NCBI GenBank assembly: GCA_023374045.1
Contig: CM041778.1
Span: 100,628,839 to 100,692,838 of the forward strand
DNA length: 64,000 bases
Direction of reading: 5' to 3'
DNA from: Limonium bicolor
Lineage: Eukaryota; Streptophyta; Magnoliopsida; Caryophyllales; Plumbaginaceae
Position 1 is the first letter of the stretch, and each line of letters starts with the position of its first letter. The position numbers and the translations under genes were made by a program. Positions 1 to 11,683 of the stretch are shown here, one piece after another. The notes under the pieces were generated by a model. That model was not told where the DNA came from. It saw nothing but the letters and a program-made list of their open reading frames with translations, and did no database searches.

Positions 1-25
1 CATTTTAAGCCAATGTTTAGTGATT

Positions 26-60
26 GATTACGTGGGCGTAATCCCTTTTAAGGGGGGTAG
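26..60 (+). promoter_or_regulatory. Element A upstream polypurine tract with hairpin
   Basis: The hairpin arms GATTACG (26-32) and CGTAATC (37-43) enclose the loop TGGG. They are followed at once by a polypurine tract, ttttaaggggggtag (46-60). A second tract of the same form lies at the 3' LTR. The same pair of modules is found in elements B, C, D and E. The role is inferred: an extra plus-strand priming site, comparable to a central polypurine tract. Confidence 0.7.
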
Positions 61-1419
61 AGCGCAAAACCACTTAGTGTGTGTATTACCGTACAAGTGT
101 ACGTGATTGTGTTGTGCATAGCACAAAATAATTCGTTTTGATGATTGGTGCGTGTGTTACGTAAACATACGCATTCATTCATGGTTTATTTGTGGTAATT
201 GCGCACAGAAGATGCGAATACCATTGTGATAAGTGTATTTATTTGTTAAACAGTATGTGTGATAGTACAAGTGTGGGGAGTAGAGAAACTCCTGGGGAAC
301 TAAAACCCCGACAGTGTATAAATGTGAAACTGTGTGTTGTATTTTGATAAAATATATGTGTATATATGTACTATATAGTGATTCATGAAAGGGCATGATA
401 CCGACATAGAACCTAGTGAGAATAAGATTCCCTAGGTAACAACATTAAAGTGAATGGAAATAACTGATAGACGAAGTTCTATCTCTTGGAGATGTATGAT
501 CATGATTAGAATGATTAAAAAGATAGAAAATTGGAAATGAGTGATTTATTTGATACTTGAAATTGAAGTGGGAAGTGGAACTTGATTTGCATGCGATCAA
601 GGGAAGCCGAACACAAATTGGGGTGGAAGGATAGTTCAACACTGATGCTGATCACATCAGGGTTGGATGACTCTTGAAGCTCCCTATAAGTGGTCACAAA
701 TAACCACGCTAAGAAAAGAAGCAAAGAGCATAAGTTGGACTTGGAGTTGTGTTGTGTTTTCAAAAGGATTTTAAATTGGTGTTTTCAAACAATCGATTAA
801 TATTTTGAATAAAGGATTCTCTTATACTTAGCCTAGTAAAGAATATTTTTGTAGTACTTGCTCACGAGCTGAGGACGCATGAGCCTTGTCTTCGGACCGG
901 TGACATGAAAAGTATATATGTTAAAAAAATTAAGTGAATGTTTTGATCTCCCAAAGGAACGGGGATCAGAAGGTGTCCATCGCGACCGGGTTCTGCGGGA
1001 TCACAGTGTATGTCAAAAATATTTTTGAATGCTATACATGCTATGACATGTTGTGTGGTATGTGTAATAAATATTATTTTGACCTTGAGTTCCTAAGTGT
1101 ATTAAGTCCTAAAGTGATGCTATTAAGACCTAGTCTAAATGTGTTGTGTTACATAGACCTATGTGTCTAAAGGTTGTTATGTTACCCAAGACCGGAGAGT
1201 CTAAGGGTTGTTATGTATGTGCAAATATTGTCAAGAACCCGGACCATTGAGTCCGAGGTTATCATGTAAGTATGTTATGTTATGATATGTTATGTATGGA
1301 TGTGAATGTGTTACCTGGACTATTAACCCCGAGGTTGTGATGTAAAGTGTGTTTGGTTATGGAAGTCTTATCTCTATAAGTAATCCCCGTATTCTAATCC
1401 AAGATGTGAGGTAAGTGTA
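61..1419 (+). other. Element A region between the two polypurine tracts, non-coding
   Basis: No convincing protein is encoded. The region aligns by eye with 30787-32143 of element D over most of its length. The best stretches are 590-730 against 31320-31465 and about 830-1005 against 31555-31735. Open frames here, including an antisense frame shared with D, are explained by this nucleotide similarity. Confidence 0.7.
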
Positions 1420-1455
1420 AACTTCGAGGACGAAGTTCTTTTAAGGGGGGTAGAT
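1420..1455 (+). promoter_or_regulatory. Element A 3' polypurine tract with hairpin
   Basis: Arms AACTTCG (1420-1426) and CGAAGTT (1431-1437) precede the tract ttttaaggggggtagat, which abuts the LTR at 1456. It is the expected primer for plus-strand synthesis. The hairpin directly upstream is conserved with paired changes in the other elements. Confidence 0.85.
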
Positions 1456-3552
1456 TGAAATACCCCAAACCTTGATATGTGGTTTAAATATCAAACTATG
1501 GTATGTAAAGGCTAAAAAGTGCCTTAGAAACATCAGTGAACAATTTAAACCATAGTAAATGCAGTAAAGCACTAAGATACAGTTTGAGCAAAAACATGCT
1601 CTAAGCTATGAGTGAACTTGGTTAGGACCCAAAGAGCCTACCAAGACTTAATATATTTAATTATGATTTTATAAGGCTAATCAAGTCCTCGGGAAACCTA
1701 GGTAGACAATAAAACCAAACAAAACATAAATAAATACCTTAAAGTTAATATGGGCTAAAATGTGCTCTAAGCTTGGGATAAATTTGTAAAAGACCTAATG
1801 GTCATACCTATACCTTATAAATATGTCAATGAACATATTAAATCAATTACCAAAGAAAACCAAGCTTGAAAACAAGTTAAAACACAAAAAGTGCTTTAAG
1901 GAGTCTTAAAGCACGTTTTTGAAAAATTGTCTTGTAAATGAGTTTGAATGGCTAAATGTCCATCATTACTCTTTAATTAATATGTGTACTATATAGTATC
2001 ACATTTGGGAGTCTATATCAATGGGAAATCAAAAATTTCACAACAATGTGCCTTGTTTTCATGAATAGTAACTTTTATAAGCTAGTTTGTAACATATATT
2101 GTTATAAGTAATTAAATTGGTCAAAAAAGACTATTATACCCTTCTAACTATATGGGGGCCGGTTTTTCAAGGTGTGAGTCACCAATATGTAAAATAAATC
2201 ATATAAGTAAAGTAAAGCTTATAAAGTAAAGTACTATTCTACTTTACTACTTAATATCTTCTAAAAGTATAACTTATCTTCATTTCTCCCTTCCTCCTTC
2301 ATTTCACACGCCTCTAAGCTCTCTTCTACCTCTCTTCTTTCTGTTCTCACGGTGATGCTACAGCAACAGCACCAAATGCCATCTTCCATTGCCAATATTT
2401 CCTAGCTCACTTAACCAAATCAAAAACGAACACCACCATTCTCTTTGTCTCATCAAGCTCTTCAATTCTATCCTTTCAAAATTCCAAGAGCTCCATTTCG
2501 GTGCCAAGAGGAATCTCCATGGGAGGAGCTTGAGCTCACCTTTTCACATATTATTGTTCTCCTTTGCTCCAAGGTAAGGAAACTCAAAGAAAAATGACAT
2601 TTCCTTCATGTTTATGTGATGTCCGAAAATCACCATTAATGGTGCTCATTGTGTTGCTTTGTTCTAGCTCCATTTGAATCTTTCAAGGACAAGGTGGAGT
2701 CCTCTCTTCATAGATATTCAAACTCTCTTCAAAGATCAAGGTAAAACAACTACATTAATGTTTTTGAAACAATGTAAACCTAGGGTTTACAATGAGTTTA
2801 AGCTTGAAGCTTGTATACTCATTTCATTGCTTGTATATTGTTTAGTAGTTGACAAGGAATCAAATACCTTACCGGTTTTATAAGGAAACAAGAAAGAAGT
2901 TTGAGTGGAAAAGAGGTAAATATACTAACCTAATGTGGTATAATGCCTTAGGAGAAGTGAGCTTATATTGCTTGTTAAAATGATCTAAGGAGCCAAAGGT
3001 GAATGACCTAGTGAAATGCTCTCAAGGAGTTTATTAAGGGCATATGAATTGTTGGGTGTATTTGCAGGTCAAAGGCATTATTTATGTGGGAAATTCAGTG
3101 TTTAAAGTTTATGTTATTTAAGGGCCTAAGAGCCATGTTATTTAAGGGCCTAAGTGCCAAGCAATTTAAGTTATGCACTATATTGTGATGTAGTGCTAAA
3201 TGTATGAAGTTTGTGTATAAAAATGTGTTTGATGGATTTTAGGTGTTCTTGAATGAAATAAGGTAAAAACCTAAGTGTTTGGATGTGAGTATATACAAGA
3301 GAAGCTATGGCAAAATTTGGAAAATGTATAAGGAGTTCTAAGTGTCTTAAATGAGTTTTGGTGAACTAGGAAGTGTTAAGAGATTTATAAGAAAAATGAG
3401 TGACAAATTGGACAATGTTTAAAGGTGAATCAAAGTGATATTTTGGGTATTAGAATATGCCTAAGTTCATGTATGAAGTTTGGGTAATCTATGGATGAAG
3501 AGAATAGATGAAACAAGACTTGAAATTGTCAAATTTGGGATTCTGTTACAGA

Positions 3553-3735
3553 GGTCCGGGACTTAGGTATTGGAAGATGTCCCGGACCATACATGAAAAA
3601 CAGGCCGAGAGTTGGAAAACTGTCTTGGTCCGGGACTTGGGGTGAGTACAATGTCCTGGACCACCCTATTAAAAACAGCCGAGGGTCTCTGTAAGTATTG
3701 GTCCGGGACTAAAGGTAAGGACCAAGTCCCGGACC
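3553..3735 (+). repeat. Hairpin array 1 in LTR A (three units, about 74-bp period)
   Basis: There are three 36-nt hairpins at 3553-3588, 3627-3662 and 3700-3735. Each begins GGTCCGGGAC and ends in the complementary GTCCCGGACC; unit 2 has one change in the 3' arm. The middles of the hairpins differ, while the arms and the spacer motif CCGAG-G are kept. The period and hairpin length equal those of D and nearly those of F. Confidence 0.85.
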
Positions 3736-3920
3736 ACTCTAAAAATGTTGTTCAAGGTATGAAAATGGTAAGAAGGGAGTAAGTGCTTAAGGAGTTATAA
3801 AATAAGTTTTTATGGATGTTATATGAAGGATTAAAGGTGCCAAATGATGTTAGAACATATTAGGATATTTGAGGTGAAGTTTGGAGTTAAATGGGCAAGG
3901 GGAAATAAAGGTCTGGGGCA

Positions 3921-4180
3921 GACCGACCTTGCGACCGAACTTGCCAAGGTCGGTCGAGCCCAGTTTACCCTGCGAGAATTAGTTTCTGGAATGGACCGAC
4001 CTTGGGGACCGGACTTGCAAGGTCGGTCGGGCTTGTATTTTCTGTACGGATTAAGTTTCTGGAATCGACCGAACATGCGACCGAACTTACAAGGTCGGTC
4101 GGAGTAGAAAATTTTGACGGTAAAGTGTTCTGGAATGGACCGACCTTGTGCAAGGTCAGTCGGTCGGTAAGGTCGGTCGG
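3921..4180 (+). repeat. Hairpin array 2 in LTR A (four units, about 70-bp period)
   Basis: The arms are of the type GACCGACCTTG and CAAGGTCGGTC. The units are 3921-3955, 3994-4028, 4066-4100 and 4138-4180, separated by spacers that contain ttctggaat. The stem sequence differs from array 1 of the same LTR although the architecture is the same. ACCGAC also matches the plant DRE/CRT core, which may be coincidence. Confidence 0.8.
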
Positions 4181-5687
4181 ACCAAAAATGTTGTTTATGG
4201 TTATAAAAGGATATGTAATGATGGGGATTGATAGGTAATGATGTTATAAAGTTGTTAAGGACATGTTAGGTGAGTTTTAATGACAATTAAGTGGGTGAAA
4301 AGTTGTATTAAAATGTGAGAGTAAAACAAGTTAAAAATGTCAAGTTATTTAACTAAGTTAACGGGAAAGTTATAAGCATTAGACTTTAAACACTCATGAT
4401 ACCCCGATGTTAATAAAAATACATGTAATGTTATCAGTTGTTCAAGAATTGCTCGAGGAACATAAGTGGACATGGTAAAGTGGACTCCGGTGACAGGTAT
4501 GGTTTTCTTGCAACCTGTGTCCTACCGGATTACACCGGCTTGTATGCCAATGTGTTTTTCTGTGTGTTTGCCACGTTATAAGATAAAACATGTAATGAGT
4601 TTTCAGTAATTCATTTATGTGGCGTGTTCAACTCCGATACCATTTAACCTCGGGAGTGTTAACCTTAGTTAACTGAGTCTAGGATCACATGAGAGTTCGG
4701 TATTCGGATTAAACGACCCGAACCATGGGGCGTTCTAACCACGGCTATGCGTGAGTTGATTATGTGATGTGGTGTATGTGAATGTAGGGATCTCCCTTGT
4801 ATGTTTAACCCAGTTGTAATACTGTATGTGTGTAGGTGTGATAGACTCCATAGTGGGGTTCTAACTAATATCTAAAGTAAGTATGTACTAACAGTGGTGA
4901 GGAATCCGGTTTGGCCGGTCGCGCGTTGTTTGGGAGTGGGTATCCTTCTTAGCTTTACCCTTCTCTCTGTTATGGTTGTTTCCCTCACGGGTTATGATCT
5001 CCCATTAGCTTATTCCAAAGCTTAGCTATTCTGACTTATGATCGGTTTAGGGGGAACATGTGTTTGTGTGGTGTGTTCGGGCCTCCAAACCCGAACCATC
5101 TTAACTTAAGTTACACGTCCGACTATTAGGACGGTAATGAGTGTTGTTGTTATTGTATAAAGAGCTTACCATGAGAGTGACACCATTCTCTAGGCTCACC
5201 AGTGAATTAACTATGTTTGGGTCGGTTCCTAAGAGGACCGTTCCCGTTATGTTATGTGATGTTTTTGTAATGCAATTCCTATTGCGATGTTATCATGTGC
5301 ACGTCGAAACGTGAAAGTGTTGTTATGTTTTGTTATGTGAGGAATGTTATATGTTGTAAGATATGGAGTGTGTGGATCATGGAAATGAATTCCTGCTTGT
5401 GATAAGAGGCGTTTAAGGATAACCCGAATAACGGGTAAGTGTCGTCTATTAAGGAAGTAGCTCCATTAGAGGAGGAACACTCTAGGGATAATGAATACCG
5501 TGAGTGACTTATTAAATAAGGGTGTATTATCCGTTTGTTGAGCCATTGAGGCGAAATGTTATGTGCTGTGTGTTTATAGTTGCATGCATGATTTAAATAT
5601 AATCAATCGCATGCTAAGACGACAAGTAGTTGTGCGTGGCCCGGTAGCATGTGGGCTGCGGGATTACCATACCAGCAAAGGTGCTGA

Positions 5688-5728
5688 GCCCCTTGGGGGC
5701 CACCCTTTCTCTTCTTTTCCTATTTCAG
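5688..5728 (+). promoter_or_regulatory. GC hairpin plus 3'-splice-like site near end of LTR A
   Basis: GCCCC (5688-5692) pairs with GGGGGC (5695-5700). A pyrimidine-rich tract follows and ends tatttcag|gtacg, with the AG at 5727-5728. The same hairpin, pyrimidine tract and CAG layout occurs near the 3' end of every LTR type here with a different stem sequence. It is read as the acceptor of a leader intron; a poly(A)-region hairpin is the alternative. Confidence 0.5.
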
Positions 5729-6082
5729 GTACGAAGTGCTGGAAGCCGTTCGAGAGTAGGACGGGTAGTTGTTGTACATGGGAAATCATTTCAGTGTATA
5801 TATACAGTAGGCGTAGTAAGACCAAAATTGTTATCGGCATCAGTTTGTGAATACTCGGTACAGTTGGAAGGTGTATGTTGTTTCTATTGCTAATGGAAGG
5901 GTCAGTAATGTGTAGTCGCTCGGGAATCTAGTCCATCAGACCGGTACAATGTATATGTAATAGCCTTGTTAGCCACGTGGGTGGTTAACGGCGTGTAACA
6001 CCAACGAGTTAAGTAATGTGATGAAGTCTGTTTTTCCGCTACAGTTTATTGTAAGTGTGTTAATGTTGGATGGGGTGTTACA

Positions 6083-6242
6083 TAGGGTTGAAAAAAACGA
6101 ATGCCAAGCTAAAACCCACAGTCGTATTGTATGTTTACAACAGACGAAGGGCAAAAGCGAGCATTACACGAGATACTCTAAGCTTGAGATTAGATACTCC
6201 ATGCAAACCGCAATAGCGGATAACCGTCCAATCGACTGGTAC
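6083..6242. other. 160 bp between elements A and B, unassigned
   Basis: I see no gene or repeat signature. It may be host DNA or a fragment of an older element. Confidence 0.4.
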
Positions 6243-6486
6243 TGTAACGCCCCTATTTAACATATTTATAGCGGAAATAAAATACTAAAGGCGTACAGAT
6301 CATCGGGTTCCAAACACCCCGGTACCAAACTTCACCAAAATACAACTTAATGATTACAACTGTCACGGCCTGAACCTCGAGAAAACTTAACAAAAGTACA
6401 ACAGTAATAAAACATATAAACCCTTAAAACCTAATCCCATCCCAATCACTCGTTCTCTTCGTGACCACCTGTAAAATAACTCGTAC

Positions 6487-6527
6487 CTGCAAGATAAAAC
6501 CAAGCAGCCCACCCCAAGAGGGGTGGG
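6487..6527 (-). promoter_or_regulatory. GC hairpin plus 3'-splice-like site in LTR B
   Basis: The perfect arms CCCACCCC (6508-6515) and GGGGTGGG (6520-6527) have the loop AAGA. On the minus strand they are followed by tatcttgcag|gtacga, with the AG at 6487-6488. Position and layout match 5688-5728 of LTR A, but the stem sequence is different. Confidence 0.5.
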
Positions 6528-6880
6528 TCAGTTCCTTGGAATGGAACTGGTACGATCCTCCAAAACAAACTTATAATACAATTCATAAATAATTAATAGC
6601 AGGAAAATAAACACTTAAACCACACAGAGGAACAAGACATTTCACAAATCACCAACCAAGATAACATGATAAGAATAAAGGTTTAATAACAGAAAAGTAA
6701 AGTTAGTAAAACAAAACCACATCAAGTGTTAGTGAGCATCCATTGCCTTAGTTAAACCCAATTCCTGTCAGGAGTAGAAAGACTCAGATAGTCACAAAGG
6801 ACTAGGAATAATAAGATAGATCCAAGAATCAATAACTCAAGAGTGGAATAATTCACCTGGGAGAGATGGCCCCCACCGCC

Positions 6881-7023
6881 AAATATAAATGTCCGTATGG
6901 ATGAGGATATATACAGCCCCTGCTGTCATATTAAAAATGTCCAGGTGGACGAGGGATATACAGCCCCCTGCTGTCAAATATAAATGCCCCTATGGGCGAG
7001 GGATATACAGCCCCCTGCTGTTA
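6881..7023 (-). repeat. Three tandem 47-bp units in LTR B
   Basis: The units 6881-6928, 6929-6975 and 6976-7023 share taaatgtcc-like starts, gaggatata and the small hairpin CAGC-CCC(C)-TGCTG. The array lies upstream (minus strand) of the hairpin-acceptor module, the place where A, C, D and F carry their longer hairpin arrays. Confidence 0.8.
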
Positions 7024-9547
7024 CCATTAAAGACGCGCGCACGTCGAAACCTCAAGAACCAGCTCATGGAAGAAACGATATCCAGAGTCCAAAGAAAGAT
7101 TTCCAAGATTGACCTTTTCCAAATTCCCACTAAATCACTAACTACCCAGAGCAATACCAAAACACTCAGTCCTACAGAGTGCAGAAGCGTAAACCCTAAG
7201 CAGTCAATGTCTAACGGGGTAACCATATAGAAGGAACCAATACCCATGTAGGTTTCACATTCAAGGCTCAGTTAGTCACACAAGCTGAGTTAGTCACATA
7301 ACCATTTCCTTTTTAGAAATTCCTCTTAAGCTCAGTTAGCGTTTTCCAAAACATTCCACAAGTCAATCAGCAAAAATTTCGGAGTACGAGAAATCGTACA
7401 AAACATTCCACAAAGTCCAAAACACAACAAGCTGAGTACGAGAAATCGTACCTGGTATGTGAAGAACAATAAATAACTCGAATAAGTGATTCCCCAATAG
7501 TAACCTATAATTAAGGTATTCCAAGTGTCGATTAGTTACGGGACTTATAAACTAAACAACCTTCTTTTCTTACTGATTAATAGTTCCAGGTTTACCATTA
7601 TCCTCTCACAAAGATTTGGGCTTGACTTGTCAACTAAATCCTTCACTAGGCCCTTTTCGCTTAGTTTAGAACGATTTAGAATTTATTCCTGAGAGTGGCC
7701 CAAACTCTCTTTGAATTGTTTAAGTGGGCTTTTGGAGTTCATAGACTTGGGCTTTAGTAGGTTAGCCCAAGACCGTGTTACGATTATGTTGTGTAATTAA
7801 ACCCGTAAGTTAATAGTGACTATTTAATTACACACTGATTAAAACCTAAGGTTTAACATTTATATATATTCTACTTATTATAACTATCACAAGGAATATT
7901 ATTTCCCTCATCTATTTTAATGTATTTATATACATATATGTTTATATATATCTTTATGTATTAAGATTTATCCATAACATTTTTAGGAAATTCTATTGTA
8001 TTTAATTATGTTCAATAACTTTTAGGCATACCACAACCGACATATGGTTTAATAAGTAAAATGTTTTCCTTTATTTATGTAGTATATATAAGTATACCTG
8101 TATTAGAATTTAACTAAGACATCCCCTATGTAACTTATCACATTTAAACTATCTTATTACTACAACCTTTAACTGCATTCCAAGTATGTTTCATTAAGTA
8201 TTTCTTTTACCATATCTTAGGATTCTAGCTCTTATAATATGTAGTTATCATAAGTGTTAATTTATTAGTTCCTTGTTTTACTCTAAGTTACTACTTTATT
8301 CCCTTTTTATATATGCGTAAAAATATATATATTTATTCCTTAATTTTAATTAAGAATATTAACCCCCATATAAAATAGTAAATAAAACGTAAAAATAATT
8401 AAATTCCTTGATTTACATAACTTCCTATTTTTAAATCTACCATATAAGTATATATACATATATGTAAATAATTTCACTTCTCATAAAAGCTAATACCCAA
8501 AGATTTATAAACTTACTGTTATAAAATATTTAATTTAGTTTCCCTCATTTTCCCCAGCTTAAAAGTTAATTAACAAACCATACTTTAATTTTTGGTTACA
8601 TTAAAAACCATATATTATAAGTTATTCTTATGAAAAACTCATAAACACATTTTTAAAACCATTTACCATTGCCCAAAAATTCCCAAATTTAATATACAGT
8701 AACAATAACATTTTAGACATATTATAAAATTTTATTTCATTAAAATATCTTTTTAAATTAGCCAAATAATTCCAGAAAACCCGTAACTTGCAAAAATCAT
8801 AAATTATGTTTAAAAACTCCAAAATCATAATAATTTACATCAAAATAAACTAGATTTAATAAGGAATTTATGGTTAAAATTTCAAGTCAAACTACATTCG
8901 GGAAGGTATTTAAATTAATTAAACAAGTTAGGGTTATTTACTGGAATTTATAAAAACCTAATCTGAAACGTTTTAATCTCGGTGCATTATTTTAAATGGT
9001 CATATTATCATTAACCGACACCTTGATTGTTACAAGCCCACCAATGTACTAATCACCACAATAGAAATGTTATTCCATATATAAAATATCTTATAGTTGC
9101 TACTAACCCAAAACTCGACATATAATATCGATATCATTATATATATATGAAATACAGTAATGTTATTTTCGCTATTCCTTACCAAGGTATTAGTATTATT
9201 TCATCCTTCATTTTAAACTCCTATCTCCTCAAATTTTCGAGTGTGATAATAACTTGTTTTTTTTTTTTATATTATTTGTCACTTTATGATCATGATATGC
9301 AACTATATCATTAGGCTAAAGTTTCTCTCATTATACATATATCTATATATTTTTGTATTATTTTATCTATTGATCTCCTCCATATTCTAACCCTTACCAT
9401 ATTAATTTTTAATGCAACAACTACCAGATCATATCCTAAGTTTCCTAACGTTTATCAACCAGTCGGTTTCATTTACCAACTTAAATACTAAATTCCTTAC
9501 TCTCATATTACTATTTTATTATTCATTTCATCCTATTTTCTTAAGCT

Positions 9548-9548
<1 letters not shown>

Positions 9549-9575
<27 letters not shown>
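9549..9575. repeat. (AT)n microsatellite
   Basis: About 13 AT dinucleotides in the AT-rich middle of LTR B. Confidence 0.9.
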
Positions 9576-9579
<4 letters not shown>

Positions 9580-11279
9580 ATATATAATTATATATTAAAT
9601 GCTAAAATCATCAACCTTCTCCACTACTTGATAATTAATTACTTACTCTTAACCCATATATTCTCTTTTCGTTTTACAATCTAATTCGCCATTGAACTTG
9701 GCGTTTATTGATCAATTATTAACTTAACAAAGACTAAATAATTTATTAATCAATTGATCCACTTAATCATCTATTCCCTACGACTTTTCTTTTACTCAAT
9801 CCCTTTTATTTCCTTAATCTCAAATATATAAATGTGTATTTTACATTTAAAACCACTAATCATTTAACTACTTTACTTGATAATTAATTATTAAGTAATC
9901 CTTTAATCTCTCCCACCAACCACAAATATTAATTTTCCAATAAACTCAACTACATAATAATGTTTTTTAAAATCCCAAATTACCAACCCATTTAAACATT
10001 TAATAATAAATTTTTTTATTAGCCTTTTATCAAATCTATCTTCATTAACTTATTACTTATCAATTTATCATTTTTCTTTACAAACCATCCATTTTATAAC
10101 TTAGTCATCCTATATTAATATATTTATCCCTCTCTCTATAATCTCTCTTTTACCGTACTCTATTTCACAAATTTAAATCCTACAATCACTAAAAATTTGA
10201 ACCACTTATCAAACCATAACATTCTCAACTTACACCATAAATAATAGCAATTTATATTTAATTATCGCAACGATTACCGACTTAATCTCAAAACCACTAA
10301 ATTTGTTATACACTTGTTAATACAACCATTTTTATTTGTATATTTTTTTACTGCACGTTTTACTTTTGAGTTTGTTTCTTAACCCAAAACATTATTCCAA
10401 AAATTCCTATACTCATGAACTAGAATTTTAGCGCTACTAATATCTAACCCAATTACTTTGTTTAATTAGTTAGGATTAAGATTTTCTTTTTACTAATCTC
10501 TATCTTTTTTTTTCCTTCAGTTCTCACACGGTGCCCAACAGAATAATTTAAAACTTCTATTGTTATAACAGTAGAGGAGAAGAAGAAGATAGGGTTGGGT
10601 ATATTACCGGTTGCAGATATGAATTGTTTTCAGTCCTGTAGAGTCTGGTGTGCAAAAAGAAGATCAATGATTTGTTGCTGCAAAGGCGCTTGTACAAGAA
10701 AGCAATGAAGAGGAGTGTAGGCAGTTTTGGAATGGAAATGCTTTCGGTCCTCCCTTTAATTTGGTGCATGAGATCAGGACTCCAGCGATATACAATTTCA
10801 GGGGTGCTGAAACAAGGGGATCAAAGTAACTGTATGTTTCTTGAAATATGAGAAGAAAATGAAAGAGAATGTGAACGGCTGGCTTGTAGGTATTTCTTGG
10901 AGTTAGGATTGTAACGGTGGGTGAAGAAAGTGAATGGAGAGAGCGCTGTATGTATGATCCTCTCACCACGCAGAGTTGCAATATTGATGTGAAGAGAATG
11001 AAAGCACCAGTTGTTAAATTAACGTGAAGAGATGTGAAGAGAATGAAAGGTTCCTTTGTCAATTAAGTGAGTGAAGACAATAGAGAGCTCACATGTATTA
11101 TATATTTCATAATGTGAGGAGAAAATAAAGGAGAGGATTTCAACCGTGAGTGAAAGATAAATTGCTAAAGTATTTATTTGTTTGTCAATTAAGTTATTGT
11201 ATGCGGGGAATATGAAGAAGAGAGGCCAGCATATAAGTTTTATAATAAAAGAAAATGAAAGAGTATAAGAGAAGCTATT

Positions 11280-11284
11280 ATTTA
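11280..11284. repeat. Target site duplication ATTTA of element C (left copy)
   Basis: ATTTA lies directly before TGTAACACC at 11285 and again at 37318-37322 directly after the other end of C. This shows that all of 11285-37317 is one insertion plus whatever later inserted into it. Confidence 0.9.
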
Positions 11285-11647
11285 TGTAACACCCCTACTA
11301 CGCACATGACACTAAATGAAATCGCAGCGGAAAATAAATAACTAAACAGTAACTAACGCTTCGGTGCTACAACGCCGTCAACCACCCACGTGGTTGACAA
11401 GGCAGAATAAATACAAGTGTACCGGTCTGATGATCAGACTCCCGAGCATAAAACTAAACCATAAATACATCATATACAATACCGAGTGTTTACATAGCCA
11501 TCACTGTTAAACATCACTGAACAACTGCAACAACCAAGTATATATCACACCACGGGAGCAAAGGCGCATCCCGGGCCAACATCCAAAATATACAAAAGTA
11601 AATCACTTCCTAGGATCTAAAGCCACTCCGCTTCTTCGATCCTCATC

Positions 11648-11683
11648 CTGCAGTATAAGAAATATGGATCCCTCGAGGGGGTC
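11648..11683 (-). promoter_or_regulatory. GC hairpin plus 3'-splice-like site in LTR C
   Basis: On the minus strand GACCCCC and its G-rich partner form a hairpin (about 11668-11683), followed by tttcttatactgcag|gatg with the AG at 11648-11649. The 5' LTR copy is at 21875-21907, where the stem is a longer run (GATCCCCC with GGGGGTC). Confidence 0.5.

Larger units (their letters stand above)
1..6082 (+). mobile_element. Element A: 3' part of a non-coding LTR retrotransposon
   Basis: The window opens inside the internal region. What remains is an upstream hairpin-polypurine module (26-60), about 1.4 kb without protein, the terminal hairpin-polypurine module (1420-1455) and a complete 3' LTR (1456-6082). 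The non-coding part aligns by eye with the end of element D (30752-32180), so A is probably also a LARD-type non-autonomous element. The 5' half lies outside the window, so it cannot be excluded that it carried genes. The bases after the LTR (taggg) are the candidate target duplication, but the partner is not visible. Confidence 0.85.
1456..6082 (+). repeat. Element A 3' LTR (4.6 kb)
   Basis: It starts TGAAATACCCCAAACC after the polypurine tract and ends GGGGTGTTACA. Inside are a pyrimidine-rich leader (about 2280-2350), a donor-like AAG|GTAAGG at 2571-2579, two hairpin arrays (3553-3735, 3921-4180), the block around 4496-4570 (tatggttttcttgcaacc) shared with C, D and F, and the hairpin-acceptor module 5688-5728. 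Element F is the same LTR type, but the two differ by many substitutions and indels, so they come from separate insertions. An ATG near 2518 opens a 4-codon frame that is also present in D and F. Confidence 0.9.

Noticed and set aside
515..763. Antisense open frame also present in D at 31314-31499
   Set aside because: The whole surrounding non-coding region is alike between A and D at nucleotide level, so a shared frame is expected. No protein features are present.
10563..11062. Open frames at the edge of LTR B (both strands)
   Set aside because: They fall in leader-type pyrimidine-rich repeats of the LTR and show no family features.
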